Shown in pieces: positions 1-10,321 of a stretch of DNA of 64,000 nt (the stretch's first letter is position 1; each line of letters opens with the position of its first letter). Source of the stretch: Bacillus sp. FJAT-27916 (lineage in GTDB: Bacteria; Bacillota; Bacilli; Bacillales; Pradoshiaceae); assembly GCF_001183965.1 (NCBI RefSeq), contig NZ_LFZV01000001.1, forward strand, positions 649,287 to 713,286, in the 5' to 3' direction. The notes beneath the pieces are model-generated. The model ran no database searches and was not told the origin of the DNA. It worked only from the letters and a program-made list of their open reading frames with translations. Made by a program: the position numbers and the translations under genes.

Positions 1-2
1 TT

Positions 3-659
3 GAGAGCAATGATGGAATCCGTGCCATTATTATAACTGGTGTTGGTGATAAGTTCTTCTCGGCGGGAGCAGATGTAAATGAATTTGCTGAACTGGCAGA
101 CCCGGGCAAGGCAAGATCAATGATTCAGCGAATGCATCATTTGTTTAACCGAATCGAAAGCTTTCCAAAGCCGATTATCGCGGCTGTAAATGGCCGGGCT
201 CTCGGAGGAGGGAATGAACTTCAAATGGCGTGTCATCTAGCCATTGCAAGTGAAGCGGCTGATTTCGGTCTTCCGGAAATCAAGCTGGGGATTATTCCGG
301 GATATGGAGGAACGCAGCGTCTTCCTCGGTTAATTGGAAGCAGGCGGGCACTAGGGCTTATGCTGAGTGGTGAAACCATTTCAGCAAAAACGGCGCTTGA
401 ATATGGATTGGTCAATCAGCTAGTTCCAGCAAATGGATTTCTTGAAACGGCGCTTGCTTATGCGGATCAATTAGCAGAAGGGCCGCCGCTGGCCATTCGA
501 GGGATATTAGATGCGGTGAGCAGAGGAATGGAAACAACGCTTGATGAAGGCTTGCAAATTGAGCTTGAGCATAATGTAAGCATAGTACGCTCTGAGGATG
601 CAATTGAAGGAATTAGTGCCTTCTTTATGAAAAGAAAGGCTGAATTTAAAGGGAAATAA
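3..659 (+). CDS. Enoyl-CoA hydratase/isomerase family protein, 5' end outside the window
   Basis: This is a crotonase-fold enzyme, a family that hydrates trans-2-enoyl-CoA in fatty-acid beta-oxidation or related acyl-CoA pathways. The frame is open from the window edge, so the N-terminus is missing. The oxyanion-hole segment FFSAGAD is followed by GRALGGGNEL, whose Glu matches one catalytic acid of crotonase, and by PEIKLGIIPGYGGTQRLPRL, which supplies the second Glu and the GGTQRLPR signature. The C-terminus ends in the usual FMKRKAEFKGK. Both catalytic Glu positions are filled, so a hydratase is more likely than another crotonase-fold activity. The exact substrate cannot be read from sequence. 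A terminator just downstream is split by an insertion sequence. Confidence 0.9.
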   Translation, partial: ESNDGIRAIIITGVGDKFFSAGADVNEFAELADPGKARSMIQRMHHLFNRIESFPKPIIAAVNGRALGGGNELQMACHLAIASEAADFGLPEIKLGIIPGYGGTQRLPRLIGSRRALGLMLSGETISAKTALEYGLVNQLVPANGFLETALAYADQLAEGPPLAIRGILDAVSRGMETTLDEGLQIELEHNVSIVRSEDAIEGISAFFMKRKAEFKGK

Positions 660-680
660 AAAAGAAAAGGGCTTCCCGTA
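660..680. terminator. Left half of a terminator interrupted by the IS3 element
   Basis: The bases AAAAGGGCTT at 666-675 are complementary to AAGCCCTTTT at 2157-2166, on the other side of the insertion sequence. Joined, they would form a hairpin flanked by A and T runs, that is, a bidirectional terminator between the enoyl-CoA hydratase and the convergent gene at 2176-2649. The insertion sequence has split the hairpin. Confidence 0.6.
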
Positions 681-681
681 A

Positions 682-2149
<1,468 letters not shown>

Positions 2150-2175
2150 TAAAGGTAAGCCCTTTTTCTCATTCA

Positions 2176-2649
2176 TTAATTCTGCTTTGTGAAGCCCTCT
2201 TCCATCAAGTAGGATTTTGCTTCATTGTAGGATGGGAATGTACCGTCTAAATAGATGCCGGCATACACATTCCACATATCCTCCTCAAGGATGATGGTGA
2301 GGGTATGACCCTCTTCATTTCTCCATACCTCTTCGACTGCCTCTCCTTCAATGGTGATGGCTTCGTTCGGGTTGATTGATAGAAGATCAATGGATTTCTG
2401 AATCAATGTGCGCAGGTCCTCTTCTGAGTAGTCACGAATATTAACCATGCCTTTTTGGTCAACAGGGTATCCTGGAATCCCTTCTGCATACACAAAGCCA
2501 TTCCCGTTCGGGTGCAGATGATAAATGACATTCTTTTTGTCAGTCTTGCTCTCTGGGAATTGGAAATTCACGCGCCCCAGTGACACGTTTTTTTGTTCAA
2601 GCTCTGGAAAGCTTGCCGCTATAGCGAGTTTTTCTTCAAACGTTAACAT
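2176..2649 (-). CDS. Conserved hypothetical protein, 157 aa
   Basis: I do not recognise a named family. The protein is soluble, acidic and has no signal peptide. It is a mixed alpha/beta protein with LHPNGNGFVYAEGIPGYPVD in the middle and a final helix ending in EEGFTKQN. It starts at ATG 2649 behind a GGAGG-like site read from the complement. It converges on the enoyl-CoA hydratase gene, and the IS3 element now sits between the two stop codons in what was a shared terminator. Confidence 0.7.
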   Translation of the reverse strand: MLTFEEKLAIAASFPELEQKNVSLGRVNFQFPESKTDKKNVIYHLHPNGNGFVYAEGIPGYPVDQKGMVNIRDYSEEDLRTLIQKSIDLLSINPNEAITIEGEAVEEVWRNEEGHTLTIILEEDMWNVYAGIYLDGTFPSYNEAKSYLMEEGFTKQN

Positions 2650-2752
2650 ACTTCCTCCAAATAAGTGGATTTTTCTATTCGTCCATTATATCATTAGTTA
2701 TTAAAAACCATCATGTTCAGAGTGTTAAATCATTGAAGGAGGCGGTGAGTAT

Positions 2753-2950
2753 ATGACAAACGGACAGAATCGCAGCCAAATCAAGCCAGGGCTCGAGGTC
2801 GATATCGTCTTAAAAAAGGATCAGCGAAGCGGGACATTAACAAGAGGAATCGTGAAAGATATCTTGACGAATTCACCGACACATCCCCATGGCATCAAGG
2901 TTAGGCTGACTGATGGACAAGTGGGAAGGGTAAAGCATATCGTACAGTAA
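2753..2950 (+). CDS. ywbE: YwbE family protein
   Basis: This small protein of 65 residues matches the Bacillus YwbE family from memory: IKPGLEVDIVLKKDQRSG, GIVKDILTNSPTHPHGIKV and RLTDGQVGRVK are its hallmark segments. It is probably a small beta-barrel fold, but the function is unknown. A strong site, GGAGGCGGTGAG, lies just before ATG 2753. It is a single-gene unit closed by its own terminator at 2968. Confidence 0.9.
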   Translation: MTNGQNRSQIKPGLEVDIVLKKDQRSGTLTRGIVKDILTNSPTHPHGIKVRLTDGQVGRVKHIVQ

Positions 2951-2967
2951 ATGACCTATTTCTTGAT

Positions 2968-3004
2968 AACAAAACAGGCGGATGTCTTTCCGCCTGTTTT
3001 GTTT
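2968..3004 (+). terminator. Terminator of ywbE
   Basis: The stem pairs AAAACAGGCGGA with TCCGCCTGTTTT and is followed by GTTTG. It lies 18 bases after the ywbE stop. Confidence 0.9.
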
Positions 3005-3282
3005 GTCTCAAACTTACAAGAGATAAAAGCTTCATGCAGATTGTTTCTGGAGTTTAATAATGAAAATGACGGGATATTTAACGAAAACTCATCCAGCTTA
3101 TTTGAACTACCATTTTGAATGCGTTTCTTCAGAATTTCATGCTTTAAGGGCGAAAGCTTATCATATATGGGCGAACAGCCATCTTTAAGGGAAAAAGACA
3201 GAGGCTAAGGGCTAACCATCTTTGGTCACATGTTATCTCAGTCCGTCCAGCTGGAGAAAGGCAAAAGCCTTTCCTCTGAAAT
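3005..3282. other. Intergenic stretch with no recognised gene
   Basis: I see no supported gene here. An open frame at 3230-3502 on the plus strand overlaps the next gene antisense and lacks a ribosome site. Confidence 0.5.
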
Positions 3283-3326
3283 AAAAAAAGCCGCCTCCCA
3301 AAGACTAGTTCAGGAAGCCGCTTTGT
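3283..3326 (-). terminator. Probable terminator of the YqcI/YcgG gene
   Basis: Read on the minus strand, GCGGCTTCC pairs imperfectly with GGAGGCGGC and is followed by a run of T (complement of AAAAAAA at 3283-3289). It begins just after the stop of the gene at 3332. Confidence 0.6.
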
Positions 3327-3331
3327 ATAAT

Positions 3332-4075
3332 TCAATCCATTTCCTTATGGTGAAATGGACATTTTCCAGTTATCGGCTCACTATCATCACCGATGAAGAA
3401 TTGCTTCCATTCATTATGCGCCGGGTCGCCATAATGGCTGATATCCGGGTGCTTCGGAAGCTGGTCCCATGCTTCAACTCGTTCACGCACCTTTTCACGT
3501 GACATGATTCCACCTTTTTCTGTCCCCTTTAAGCCTTCGAAGATTTTCCTGGGCTGAAAGCCAATCACGAGGCTGCTGCCGAGATCACGTGTTTTCCGCT
3601 GCTTATAGGCCGGACAATTGCCGAAAGCAAATATCGGCTCACCGCCAAAATGGAAGTCCCATAAATAGTGGTCTGGATCCTTAGGTGCCATTTGCGGCCA
3701 TGGAGCAGGATCTTGTTCATGCAAGTATTGCAGAACCCTCCAGAAATAATCACGATAATAAGGGATGTCTCTCGGCTCTTTTTCGGGCTCTACAAAAAGG
3801 AAGAAGCCATGACGAACTTTTGTCGGCTGCTTGAATAAATCAAGAAAGCCTTCAAGCGCCTTCGGCAGATTGGACCAATCCTCATGAGTAATATAGGCAT
3901 AACGAAGCTCGCCCTTATTCTCGGCCTTCATTCCGAAATAGCATGGGAACGTGGGGTCGGTTACGATTTTTTTAAAGGTTCTGTATTCCTCTGTGACCCA
4001 TGCCGGTACTATCGAAGCATTTTCCATATCCTCTTTTTGAAGCAATTCACGATTTACCTGATTGATTAATGACAT
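3332..4075 (-). CDS. YqcI/YcgG family protein
   Basis: The protein of 247 residues belongs to the YqcI/YcgG family, whose biochemical role is unknown. Recognisable segments are FPCYFGMKAENKGELRYAYI near the N-terminus, WPQMAPKDPDHYLWDFHFGG in the centre, and EWKQFFIGDDSEPITGKCPFHH at the C-terminus. The Cys/His-rich end (CPFHH) and paired Cys suggest metal or redox chemistry, but this is inference. It is soluble with no signal peptide. ATG 4075 follows AGGAGAATCG. It is transcribed alone, divergently from galT. Confidence 0.85.
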   Translation of the reverse strand: MSLINQVNRELLQKEDMENASIVPAWVTEEYRTFKKIVTDPTFPCYFGMKAENKGELRYAYITHEDWSNLPKALEGFLDLFKQPTKVRHGFFLFVEPEKEPRDIPYYRDYFWRVLQYLHEQDPAPWPQMAPKDPDHYLWDFHFGGEPIFAFGNCPAYKQRKTRDLGSSLVIGFQPRKIFEGLKGTEKGGIMSREKVRERVEAWDQLPKHPDISHYGDPAHNEWKQFFIGDDSEPITGKCPFHHKEMD

Positions 4076-4160
4076 AAAACGATTCTCCTGTTCATTTAGA
4101 TAGTGAATTATTCCCTAAAAAAGAAGTTTCAAACAATTTATGAATCCACTGTATTTTGAA

Positions 4161-4189
4161 TTGTTTATTTTATGAAAAAACAGTATAGT
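4161..4189 (+). promoter_or_regulatory. Probable sigma-A promoter of galT-galK
   Basis: The -35 hexamer TTGTTT at 4161-4166 and the -10 hexamer TATAGT at 4184-4189 are separated by exactly 17 bases. The promoter is about 80 bases upstream of the galT start. Confidence 0.65.
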
Positions 4190-4201
4190 GAGGGTAGAAA
4201 G

Positions 4202-4222
4202 TTTATTAATTAATTTAATAAA
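4202..4222. promoter_or_regulatory. Palindromic operator candidate in the gal leader
   Basis: Perfect arms TTTATTAA (4202-4209) and TTAATAAA (4215-4222) flank a 5-base centre, 12 bases downstream of the -10 box. AT-rich palindromes of this shape are typical of ROK/XylR-type repressor sites. The ROK repressor encoded just beyond galK is the natural candidate to bind it. Binding is inferred. Confidence 0.55.
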
Positions 4223-4268
4223 GTAAAATGAAAAGGGTTTCGAGAGAATGCGATTGAGGTGAATTAAT

Positions 4269-5771
4269 ATGCCATCCATCTATCAAACAATTCAAAGTCT
4301 GCTCCAATATGGCATCGACAATAGTCTCCTGCCAAAAGAAGATGAAATTTATACACGGAACAGGCTTATGTCTGTGTTAGACCTTTCAGAATGGGTTGAA
4401 AGTGAACCGCTCGAGGGAAGGTCTACTATTCACGAAATCCTGGATACTATTCTTGATATTGCGGAGGAAAAGGGGAGTATCTCTAATACAATGACCGAGC
4501 GAGATCTCCTAAATGCGGAGCTAATGACCTGCTTGCTGCCAAGGCCGTCTGAGGTTATTCGTCAGTTCAGAGAGAATTATGTGTCGAGTCCCGTCAAAGC
4601 AACAGACCAATTCTATCACTTCTCTATCCTGTCCAACTATATTCGTATGGACCGTATTCAAAAAAATCAACTATGGAAGACCAAGACAGAATACGGCGAA
4701 CTGGACATTACGATTAATTTATCCAAGCCGGAGAAAAACCCTCGGGAAATTGCGATGCTGAAGAATGCACCTTCCTCTTCTTATCCCAAATGCCTGCTTT
4801 GTCCGGAGAATGAAGGATACAAGGGAACACTTACCCATCCGGCGAGGGGAAATCACCGCATTATTCCGCTCTCTATTAATCATGAAGACTGGTATTTACA
4901 GTACTCGCCATATGTTTACTATCCAGAGCATTGCATCGTGCTTAGGAAAGAACATATGCCCATGAAGATTTCAAGAGAAACATTTGACCGGCTGCTCGAT
5001 TTCGTTGACCAATTCCCGCATTATTTCATTGGCTCGAATGCAGACCTGCCGATTGTTGGGGGATCGATCTTAAATCATGACCATTTCCAAGGGGGGCGTT
5101 ATACATTTGCGATTGAAGAAGCCCCAATCACCCAAACCTTTACGCTGGCTGGTTACCCGAATGTATCGGCAGGCATTGTGAAATGGCCGATGTCAGTCAT
5201 TCGCCTCCGTGGTGAAAAGGAAGAAGTAGCTATGGTAACAGAGCGTATTTGGAAAGTGTGGCAGACCTATAGCGATGAAGGGGCCGATATTCATGCCTAT
5301 AGCGGCAGCACGCCTCATAACACGGTAACACCAATTGCTAGAAGGAGAGGCGGTTTATTTGAGATGGATATTGTCCTGCGGAATAATCGGACGTCACCTG
5401 AGCATCCAGATGGAATCTTCCATCCGCATCAGGAGCTGCATCATCTTAAGAAAGAGAATATCGGACTAATTGAGGTGATGGGACTTGCTGTGCTTCCTGG
5501 TCGGCTTGTAGAAGAAGTGAATAGGCTATCTCATTATTTAGTAGAGAGCACGGAAAAGGAAGAATGGCAGACTGATATGTTAAAGCATTATGACTGGTAT
5601 GAGGAAATCAGGACAAGACGGGGGCAGCTGACAAGCGATACAGTTAATGAAATCATGCAAGAGGAAATTGGAGCCCGGTTCTTAACCGTACTTGAGCACT
5701 CAGGAGTATTTAAGCAAACAGCAGAGGGTCAGCAAGCCTTCATTCGCTTTATTGACCAAATTCATAGCTGA
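4269..5771 (+). CDS. galT: UDP-glucose--hexose-1-phosphate uridylyltransferase, class II
   Basis: GalT exchanges galactose-1-phosphate for glucose-1-phosphate on UDP, the second Leloir step. The length (500 aa) and the motifs SYPKCLLCPENEGYKG, LYYPEHCIVLRKEHMPMKI, NADLPIVGGSILNHDHFQGG and THNTVTPIARRR-like SGSTPHNTVTPIARRRGG match the Firmicute class II enzyme rather than the shorter E. coli type. The NHDHFQGG segment contains the active-site His region. ATG 4269 follows GATTGAGGTGAATTAAT. galK starts 16 bases after its stop, so the two genes form an operon. galT precedes galK here. No galE is visible in the window. Confidence 0.95.
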   Translation: MPSIYQTIQSLLQYGIDNSLLPKEDEIYTRNRLMSVLDLSEWVESEPLEGRSTIHEILDTILDIAEEKGSISNTMTERDLLNAELMTCLLPRPSEVIRQFRENYVSSPVKATDQFYHFSILSNYIRMDRIQKNQLWKTKTEYGELDITINLSKPEKNPREIAMLKNAPSSSYPKCLLCPENEGYKGTLTHPARGNHRIIPLSINHEDWYLQYSPYVYYPEHCIVLRKEHMPMKISRETFDRLLDFVDQFPHYFIGSNADLPIVGGSILNHDHFQGGRYTFAIEEAPITQTFTLAGYPNVSAGIVKWPMSVIRLRGEKEEVAMVTERIWKVWQTYSDEGADIHAYSGSTPHNTVTPIARRRGGLFEMDIVLRNNRTSPEHPDGIFHPHQELHHLKKENIGLIEVMGLAVLPGRLVEEVNRLSHYLVESTEKEEWQTDMLKHYDWYEEIRTRRGQLTSDTVNEIMQEEIGARFLTVLEHSGVFKQTAEGQQAFIRFIDQIHS

Positions 5772-5787
5772 TAAAAGGGAGGAAGAG

Positions 5788-6966
5788 ATGATGGAAAAAC
5801 AACATTTACTTCAAGAATTTTATAAAAGATTCGGTCGCATTGGAGAAGGGGCTCGCGTATTCTTCACACCAGGACGCGTGAACTTGATCGGTGAATATAC
5901 AGACTTTAATGGGGGGCATGTTTTCCCGGCATCTCTTTCTGTTGGAACATGGGCAGTCGCTCGCCTGCGGAAGGATGGTGTCTACCATTTCCAATCCACG
6001 AATTTTGATACTACAGCGCAGACAGCAGTTGATTCCATTGTGTACAAGAAGGAGGATGACTGGGCTAATTATCCGAAGGGAGTACTAGTAGAATTGCTCG
6101 AGCTTGCCGGAGATGAAGAAGCACGTTATACGGGTGCTGACATCATGTTCCACGGCAATATTCCAAATGGGGCTGGCCTTTCCTCATCTGCTTCTATTGA
6201 AGTGTTGACCGGACTAGCATTAAGTGAACTAGCTGGGTGTCAGGTTGATAAAGTAGAATTGGCGAAGCTGTCTCAAAGAGCTGAGAACAAGTTCGTTGGT
6301 GTCAATTGCGGCATTATGGATCAATTCGCTGTCGCTATGGGAAAAGCAGGCCATGCCATCATGCTGAAATGTGACACGCTTGAGTATCAATATGCGCCAG
6401 TAGAGCTTGATGGATATACCATCGTCATCACAAACACCAATAAACGCCGTGGTCTCGCTGATTCGAAATATAACGAGAGAAGGGCTGAATGTGAGAGTGG
6501 ATTGGCTGTTTTGCAGCAATCCATGCCTGAGATCAAAACATTGGGCGATGTCAGCTACGATAATTGGCAGTTGTATAAGGATACAATCAAGGAGGAGGTT
6601 GTACAAAAACGTGTTGATCATGTTATCTGCGAGAATACCCGTGTGCTAAGAGCAGCAGAAGCATTAAAAAACCATGATGTAGCTTTGTTTGGCAAGCTGA
6701 TGAAGCAGTCTCATGAATCATTGCGTGATTTGTTCGAGGTTACAGGTACGGAGCTGGATGTAATGTATGAGGAAGCATGCAAGGTAGATGGCTGTATTGG
6801 TACTAGGATGACAGGGGCCGGCTTCGGAGGATGCAATGTCAGCGTCGTCAAGAATGAAGCGGTGGCTCGATTCCAGGAGGAAGTTGCGAAGCATTATGAA
6901 GAAAGAACAGGGTTAGTACCTGAGTTCTATCTTTGCGATATCGGGGATGGTGCAAAGGAGATCTAA
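5788..6966 (+). CDS. galK: Galactokinase
   Basis: GalK phosphorylates galactose with ATP. It is a GHMP kinase with the galactokinase signature GRVNLIGEYTDFNGGHVFP, the phosphate loop IPNGAGLSSSASIEV and the C-terminal GARMTGAGFGGC-like segment TRMTGAGFGGCNVS. The catalytic Asp lies in NCGIMDQFAVAMG. The open frame runs upstream into galT, but the ribosome site AAGGGAGGA at 5775-5783 places the start at ATG 5788 or ATG 5791; the second has the better spacing. It is the second gene of the gal operon and ends in a strong terminator shared with the convergent repressor gene. Confidence 0.96.
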   Translation: MMEKQHLLQEFYKRFGRIGEGARVFFTPGRVNLIGEYTDFNGGHVFPASLSVGTWAVARLRKDGVYHFQSTNFDTTAQTAVDSIVYKKEDDWANYPKGVLVELLELAGDEEARYTGADIMFHGNIPNGAGLSSSASIEVLTGLALSELAGCQVDKVELAKLSQRAENKFVGVNCGIMDQFAVAMGKAGHAIMLKCDTLEYQYAPVELDGYTIVITNTNKRRGLADSKYNERRAECESGLAVLQQSMPEIKTLGDVSYDNWQLYKDTIKEEVVQKRVDHVICENTRVLRAAEALKNHDVALFGKLMKQSHESLRDLFEVTGTELDVMYEEACKVDGCIGTRMTGAGFGGCNVSVVKNEAVARFQEEVAKHYEERTGLVPEFYLCDIGDGAKEI

Positions 6967-7024
6967 AAAGAAAGAATGATGCAGGAAGGTCGTTTTGGCT
7001 AATTCTGCATCATTCTTTTTTTAT
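6966..7024. terminator. Bidirectional terminator between galK and the ROK gene
   Basis: A 13-base stem pairs AAGAATGATGCAG with CTGCATCATTCTT. An A run lies before it and a T run after it, so it can stop transcription from both sides. Confidence 0.9.
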
Positions 7025-8247
7025 TTGAGACTCCGAGATTCCGAGAATAGTTCACGCAAAACCAAGGATATGGCTCCTATGACAGTTGCATAGCTTCCAA
7101 AGGAGGAAACAGTAATCACTGTTTTTTTTGCCTTCTCCGTCAGTGCGCGTTTTTGAATCGTTTCCTGGACAGTATCGAGCAGAAACTCCCGTGCATTAAT
7201 GACTCCGCCGCTTAAGACAATCTTCTCGGGATTAATGATATGTATCAGGTTCGTTAATCCAATGCCAAGGTATTCTCCTGCCTCCTGTAAGACTTGCTGG
7301 GCAAGCGAATCCCCAGCCTTTGCCGCTTCAAAGACCTCCTCGCCTGTGATTTCACTGCATGAGCCGTCTCCAAGCATAACGGAAAGAGAACTCGATTCCC
7401 CTTCTTCGAGTTTGGCTCGCATTCTCTCAGCAATCGCCGGGCCTGTTGCAAAGGTTTGGAGGCATCCATTATTGCCGCAGGAGCAAGTTGGTCCATGCAG
7501 GTCAATCGCCATATGCCCAATTTCTCCGCTGATGAAATCATGGCCCAGATAAAGCTCTCCGTCTATAATTAGCCCGGCGCCTATTCCCCGCCCAACATTG
7601 ATACAGGCAAGGTCTTGGGCACCTTTCTCATGACCGAACCATTGGTGACCATGGGCGATAGCACGTGCATCATTCTCAACAATCACCATTAGACCGAATT
7701 CCTTCTCAAGTATGTCTTTAATGGGTATATGATGCAGGTTGAGGTTTGGAGCGAATACGGACTCCCCTTTGGCCACATCGACGATTCCATGCATAGCCAC
7801 GCCGATTCCAATTAATTTCTCTGGCTCTGGAGCGCTGATTATCATCGTACGGATGCTTTTGGTCAATAAGGAAAGGAGTGATTCCTTCTTCACAGAGGAT
7901 GGCATTGCTTGAATGATGCTATGTTTAACCTCGCCTGTAAGGTTCGTTAAGATTAAATTCATTTCATGAGAGCCAATATCAACCCCGATGATGTGATGTC
8001 GTTCACTATTAAGCGTGAGTAAGGTCGGCTTACGGCCACCGCTGGACTCGCCTAGGGATTGTTCCACGATTCGTTCCTCCACTAGAAGCTCCTTTGTCAG
8101 GTTGCTGATGGTAGGAGGGGTCAGCTTTGTGAGTTTGGCGATATCTGCCCGTGAAATAGGGCCTTTCTCACGAATTAGATTTAAAACGATGGAGAGGTTG
8201 GTGGATTTCATTCTTTGAAAGCTTCCGGTAATGAATTCTTTACTCAT
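7021..8247 (-). CDS. ROK family transcriptional repressor (XylR/NagC type), possibly the gal regulator
   Basis: The N-terminus is a winged helix (LRNLIREKGPISRADIAKLTKLTPPTISNLTKELL-like, residues about 15-55). A ROK sugar-kinase domain follows: the ATP-binding start GVDIGSHEMNLILTN, the GIGAGLIIDGELYLG loop with HDFISGEIGHM, and the zinc motif CSCGNNGCLQ. This architecture is that of sugar-responsive repressors, not of glucokinase. The start at ATG 8247 is preferred because GGGAGGCC lies just upstream; six extra residues of the open frame lack such a site. It is convergent with galK, and the palindrome before galT is a likely target. The sugar ligand is not readable. Confidence 0.88.
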   Translation of the reverse strand: MSKEFITGSFQRMKSTNLSIVLNLIREKGPISRADIAKLTKLTPPTISNLTKELLVEERIVEQSLGESSGGRKPTLLTLNSERHHIIGVDIGSHEMNLILTNLTGEVKHSIIQAMPSSVKKESLLSLLTKSIRTMIISAPEPEKLIGIGVAMHGIVDVAKGESVFAPNLNLHHIPIKDILEKEFGLMVIVENDARAIAHGHQWFGHEKGAQDLACINVGRGIGAGLIIDGELYLGHDFISGEIGHMAIDLHGPTCSCGNNGCLQTFATGPAIAERMRAKLEEGESSSLSVMLGDGSCSEITGEEVFEAAKAGDSLAQQVLQEAGEYLGIGLTNLIHIINPEKIVLSGGVINAREFLLDTVQETIQKRALTEKAKKTVITVSSFGSYATVIGAISLVLRELFSESRSLK

Positions 8248-8327
8248 GTGGCCTCCCGCTGTCATAAAATATAGTCAGACCTTGCTTGACAAAGTCTATC
8301 CCTATTATAAACGAATGGAACAGGAGT

Positions 8328-8834
8328 TTATATGCGGAAACCTGTGTTCATCCATTTTTTGAGCAATGGACCGTCTTCGCCAAAAACTGGATCAGCCTCA
8401 GGGAATGGCACCTGCTTGATTTCTTCAAGAATTGCTGGTCTTTCATCAGGTTTACCGTATTTCATGTTATAGTCCATGCCATTAGGATAGGCACCAATAA
8501 CCGTAAAGCCTTCATGGGCCTCTATGCATTTATGACCTGTCCCAGCAGGAAGAACAAGGACATCGCCGCATTCAACGTCAATCATCTGTCCCTCAGCACC
8601 GCCAAGCATTAATCGGGCATGTCCTTTCGCCACTCCGAGTACTTCGTGGGTATTGCTGTGATAATGGTGTTCTTGAAGGACGCCGTTTGTCCAGCTGTTT
8701 GACCACTGATGCCGGCGGAAAATGTCCTCTATCATACCTGGTTCCAATGCCTTTTTATAGACAGCTGCAGGAAGCTCAGGATTATTTGGTATGAATCCAT
8801 CATCTTGAAAGAATAGGTATTGAATGTCTGTCAT
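8328..8834 (-). CDS. Cupin domain protein, YjlB-like
   Basis: The 168-residue protein has a single cupin barrel: HHYHSNTHEVLGVAKGHARLMLGG (metal-binding His and Glu of motif 1) and GDVLVLPAGTGHKCIEAHEGFTVIGAYPNG (motif 2 with His). It resembles Bacillus YjlB. The substrate is unknown; members are presumed metal-dependent sugar or small-molecule enzymes. ATG 8834 follows a textbook AGGAGG. It is a single gene, near but not in an operon with the ROK gene. Confidence 0.85.
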   Translation of the reverse strand: MTDIQYLFFQDDGFIPNNPELPAAVYKKALEPGMIEDIFRRHQWSNSWTNGVLQEHHYHSNTHEVLGVAKGHARLMLGGAEGQMIDVECGDVLVLPAGTGHKCIEAHEGFTVIGAYPNGMDYNMKYGKPDERPAILEEIKQVPFPEADPVFGEDGPLLKKWMNTGFRI

Positions 8835-8986
8835 CGTTTTTCCTCCTTTTTATGCGCTTTTTCCCGCTTGCTGGAGCTATTAAACAAAGACAAAAAGACC
8901 TGTGCTGAACGGGCTTTTGGCACTGGTCTCCTTATTCGTGATTCCATTCTAAATAGCGGTAATCATGCTAAATACTCTTAAAGCTT

Positions 8987-9967
8987 CTATCGTTTGGCTT
9001 TCCGAAAGCCGTCATAGACATTAAAGGCTGCGCCCATGAAGAAAAGGGTCATGGCTAGATTGATCGTCCAAGTGCGTACCTCTTCATTGAAGGATTGACC
9101 TAGATAGGCAATGAGTTGAGCATCGAATAAATGAGGCTGATTGGCGATTAGAATGAAGACAACTGTGGTGATGATTTGAAGGACCGTATTAAATGCGGCT
9201 AGCTTTATTGTCCATTTCCCGCTCATCCATTTGAAAAGGGAGAGGACAATCTCCAGGGCGATGAGAGCGATGATGGCCGGCCAGTACATTTGAAGCACCT
9301 CTTGATTAAAGATCGGTGTAATAAATTCCAGGCCATTTGTGCCGCTGTGATAGATTCCAACTAATTGGTCCGCATAATAATAAACGGTTGCCCAAACAGC
9401 TGTCCAAAACAATCCGCCGAATACTTCGACATTGGAAATCTTTCGTTCCTTTGTCCGGTCCAATACTTCCTTTAAATCATCAGGAGTCCATTTCTTATAT
9501 ATAAATGGCTGTCCGCCTTTTGAAGAATCTATTCTTTCGACAACAGCAAAGCTTACTGTTGTCCAGAAGAACACATGCATGGCCGTCTCAATCACTGAGC
9601 CTGCTGCACCTATGATTATAGCTGACAAGAGACTTAAGAAAGACTCCTCGCCTGTAAAACCGTTAACTAGCTGAGCAAGGTAAGCAATCAGCGCTATGGC
9701 TGACCCGATGGACAAACCGATTTTTAAAAGGGCCATATAGCTTTCAAAATAACGAGGGCCGATTAAATACTGCGGCCAATCACGATATTCTCTTGCTAAT
9801 TTGGCCGGGTCTCCCATCTGTGTGAGCACGTCCTTTACATCTGGTTCCGTATAATCCTCAGGCAGCATATCCTCAATGGTTGAACGGAGTTCCAGTGCAA
9901 TATCCTCCCGATTTCTCTCAGGCAGCCGGCGAATGACTTCTTGTATATACGTCTCAATCAGATTCAT
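8987..9967 (-). CDS. HAAS-domain membrane protein
   Basis: The N-terminal 70 residues form the HAAS signalling fold (YIQEVIRRLPERNREDIALELRSTIEDML, then VKDVLTQMGDPAKLAREY). About seven hydrophobic membrane segments follow. Such proteins are usually paired with PadR regulators, as here. ATG 9967 follows GGAGGGGG; an upstream in-frame ATG at 9982 overlaps that ribosome site and is rejected. The gene overlaps the end of the padR gene by 14 bases, implying translational coupling and joint repression. The transported or sensed molecule is unknown. Confidence 0.85.
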   Translation of the reverse strand: MNLIETYIQEVIRRLPERNREDIALELRSTIEDMLPEDYTEPDVKDVLTQMGDPAKLAREYRDWPQYLIGPRYFESYMALLKIGLSIGSAIALIAYLAQLVNGFTGEESFLSLLSAIIIGAAGSVIETAMHVFFWTTVSFAVVERIDSSKGGQPFIYKKWTPDDLKEVLDRTKERKISNVEVFGGLFWTAVWATVYYYADQLVGIYHSGTNGLEFITPIFNQEVLQMYWPAIIALIALEIVLSLFKWMSGKWTIKLAAFNTVLQIITTVVFILIANQPHLFDAQLIAYLGQSFNEEVRTWTINLAMTLFFMGAAFNVYDGFRKAKR

Positions 9968-10301
9968 TTTTTCCCCCTCCATTTAACATGTCATACAATC
10001 GTTTAGAATGGATAAGCCATTCCTCTTTCAATTGCTCATACAACTCACTGCCTTCTTTGCTGAGTGCATAATACTTGCGCGGCCTGCTTTCCGATGTGTC
10101 CCAATAGCTTGTTACCAGCTTCTGCTTTTCGAGTCTCCTTAGTAAAGGATATAAGGTGCTCTGTTCAATTGTGATTCCGGCTAGTTCCAATGAACGGACA
10201 AGGGAATAGCCGTATTGAGGTTCTTGAAGCTGATTGAGAACAGCCAATGTTAATGTCCCTCTCCTTAATTCTGTCATTAATGAGTTCAACAACGTATTCA
10301 T
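9954..10301 (-). CDS. PadR family transcriptional regulator
   Basis: A small winged-helix regulator of 115 residues. It has LRRGTLTLAVLNQLQEPQYGYSLV at the start, the recognition region TIEQSTLYPLLRRLEKQKLVTSYW, and SESRPRKYYALSKEGSELYEQL for the wing and dimer helix. It is probably an autoregulator of this two-gene operon. ATG 10301 follows AGGGGGTG. A palindrome immediately upstream is a plausible own operator. The effector is unknown. Confidence 0.93.
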   Translation of the reverse strand: MNTLLNSLMTELRRGTLTLAVLNQLQEPQYGYSLVRSLELAGITIEQSTLYPLLRRLEKQKLVTSYWDTSESRPRKYYALSKEGSELYEQLKEEWLIHSKRLYDMLNGGGKNESD

Positions 10302-10321
10302 CTGTGCACCCCCTATGATAC

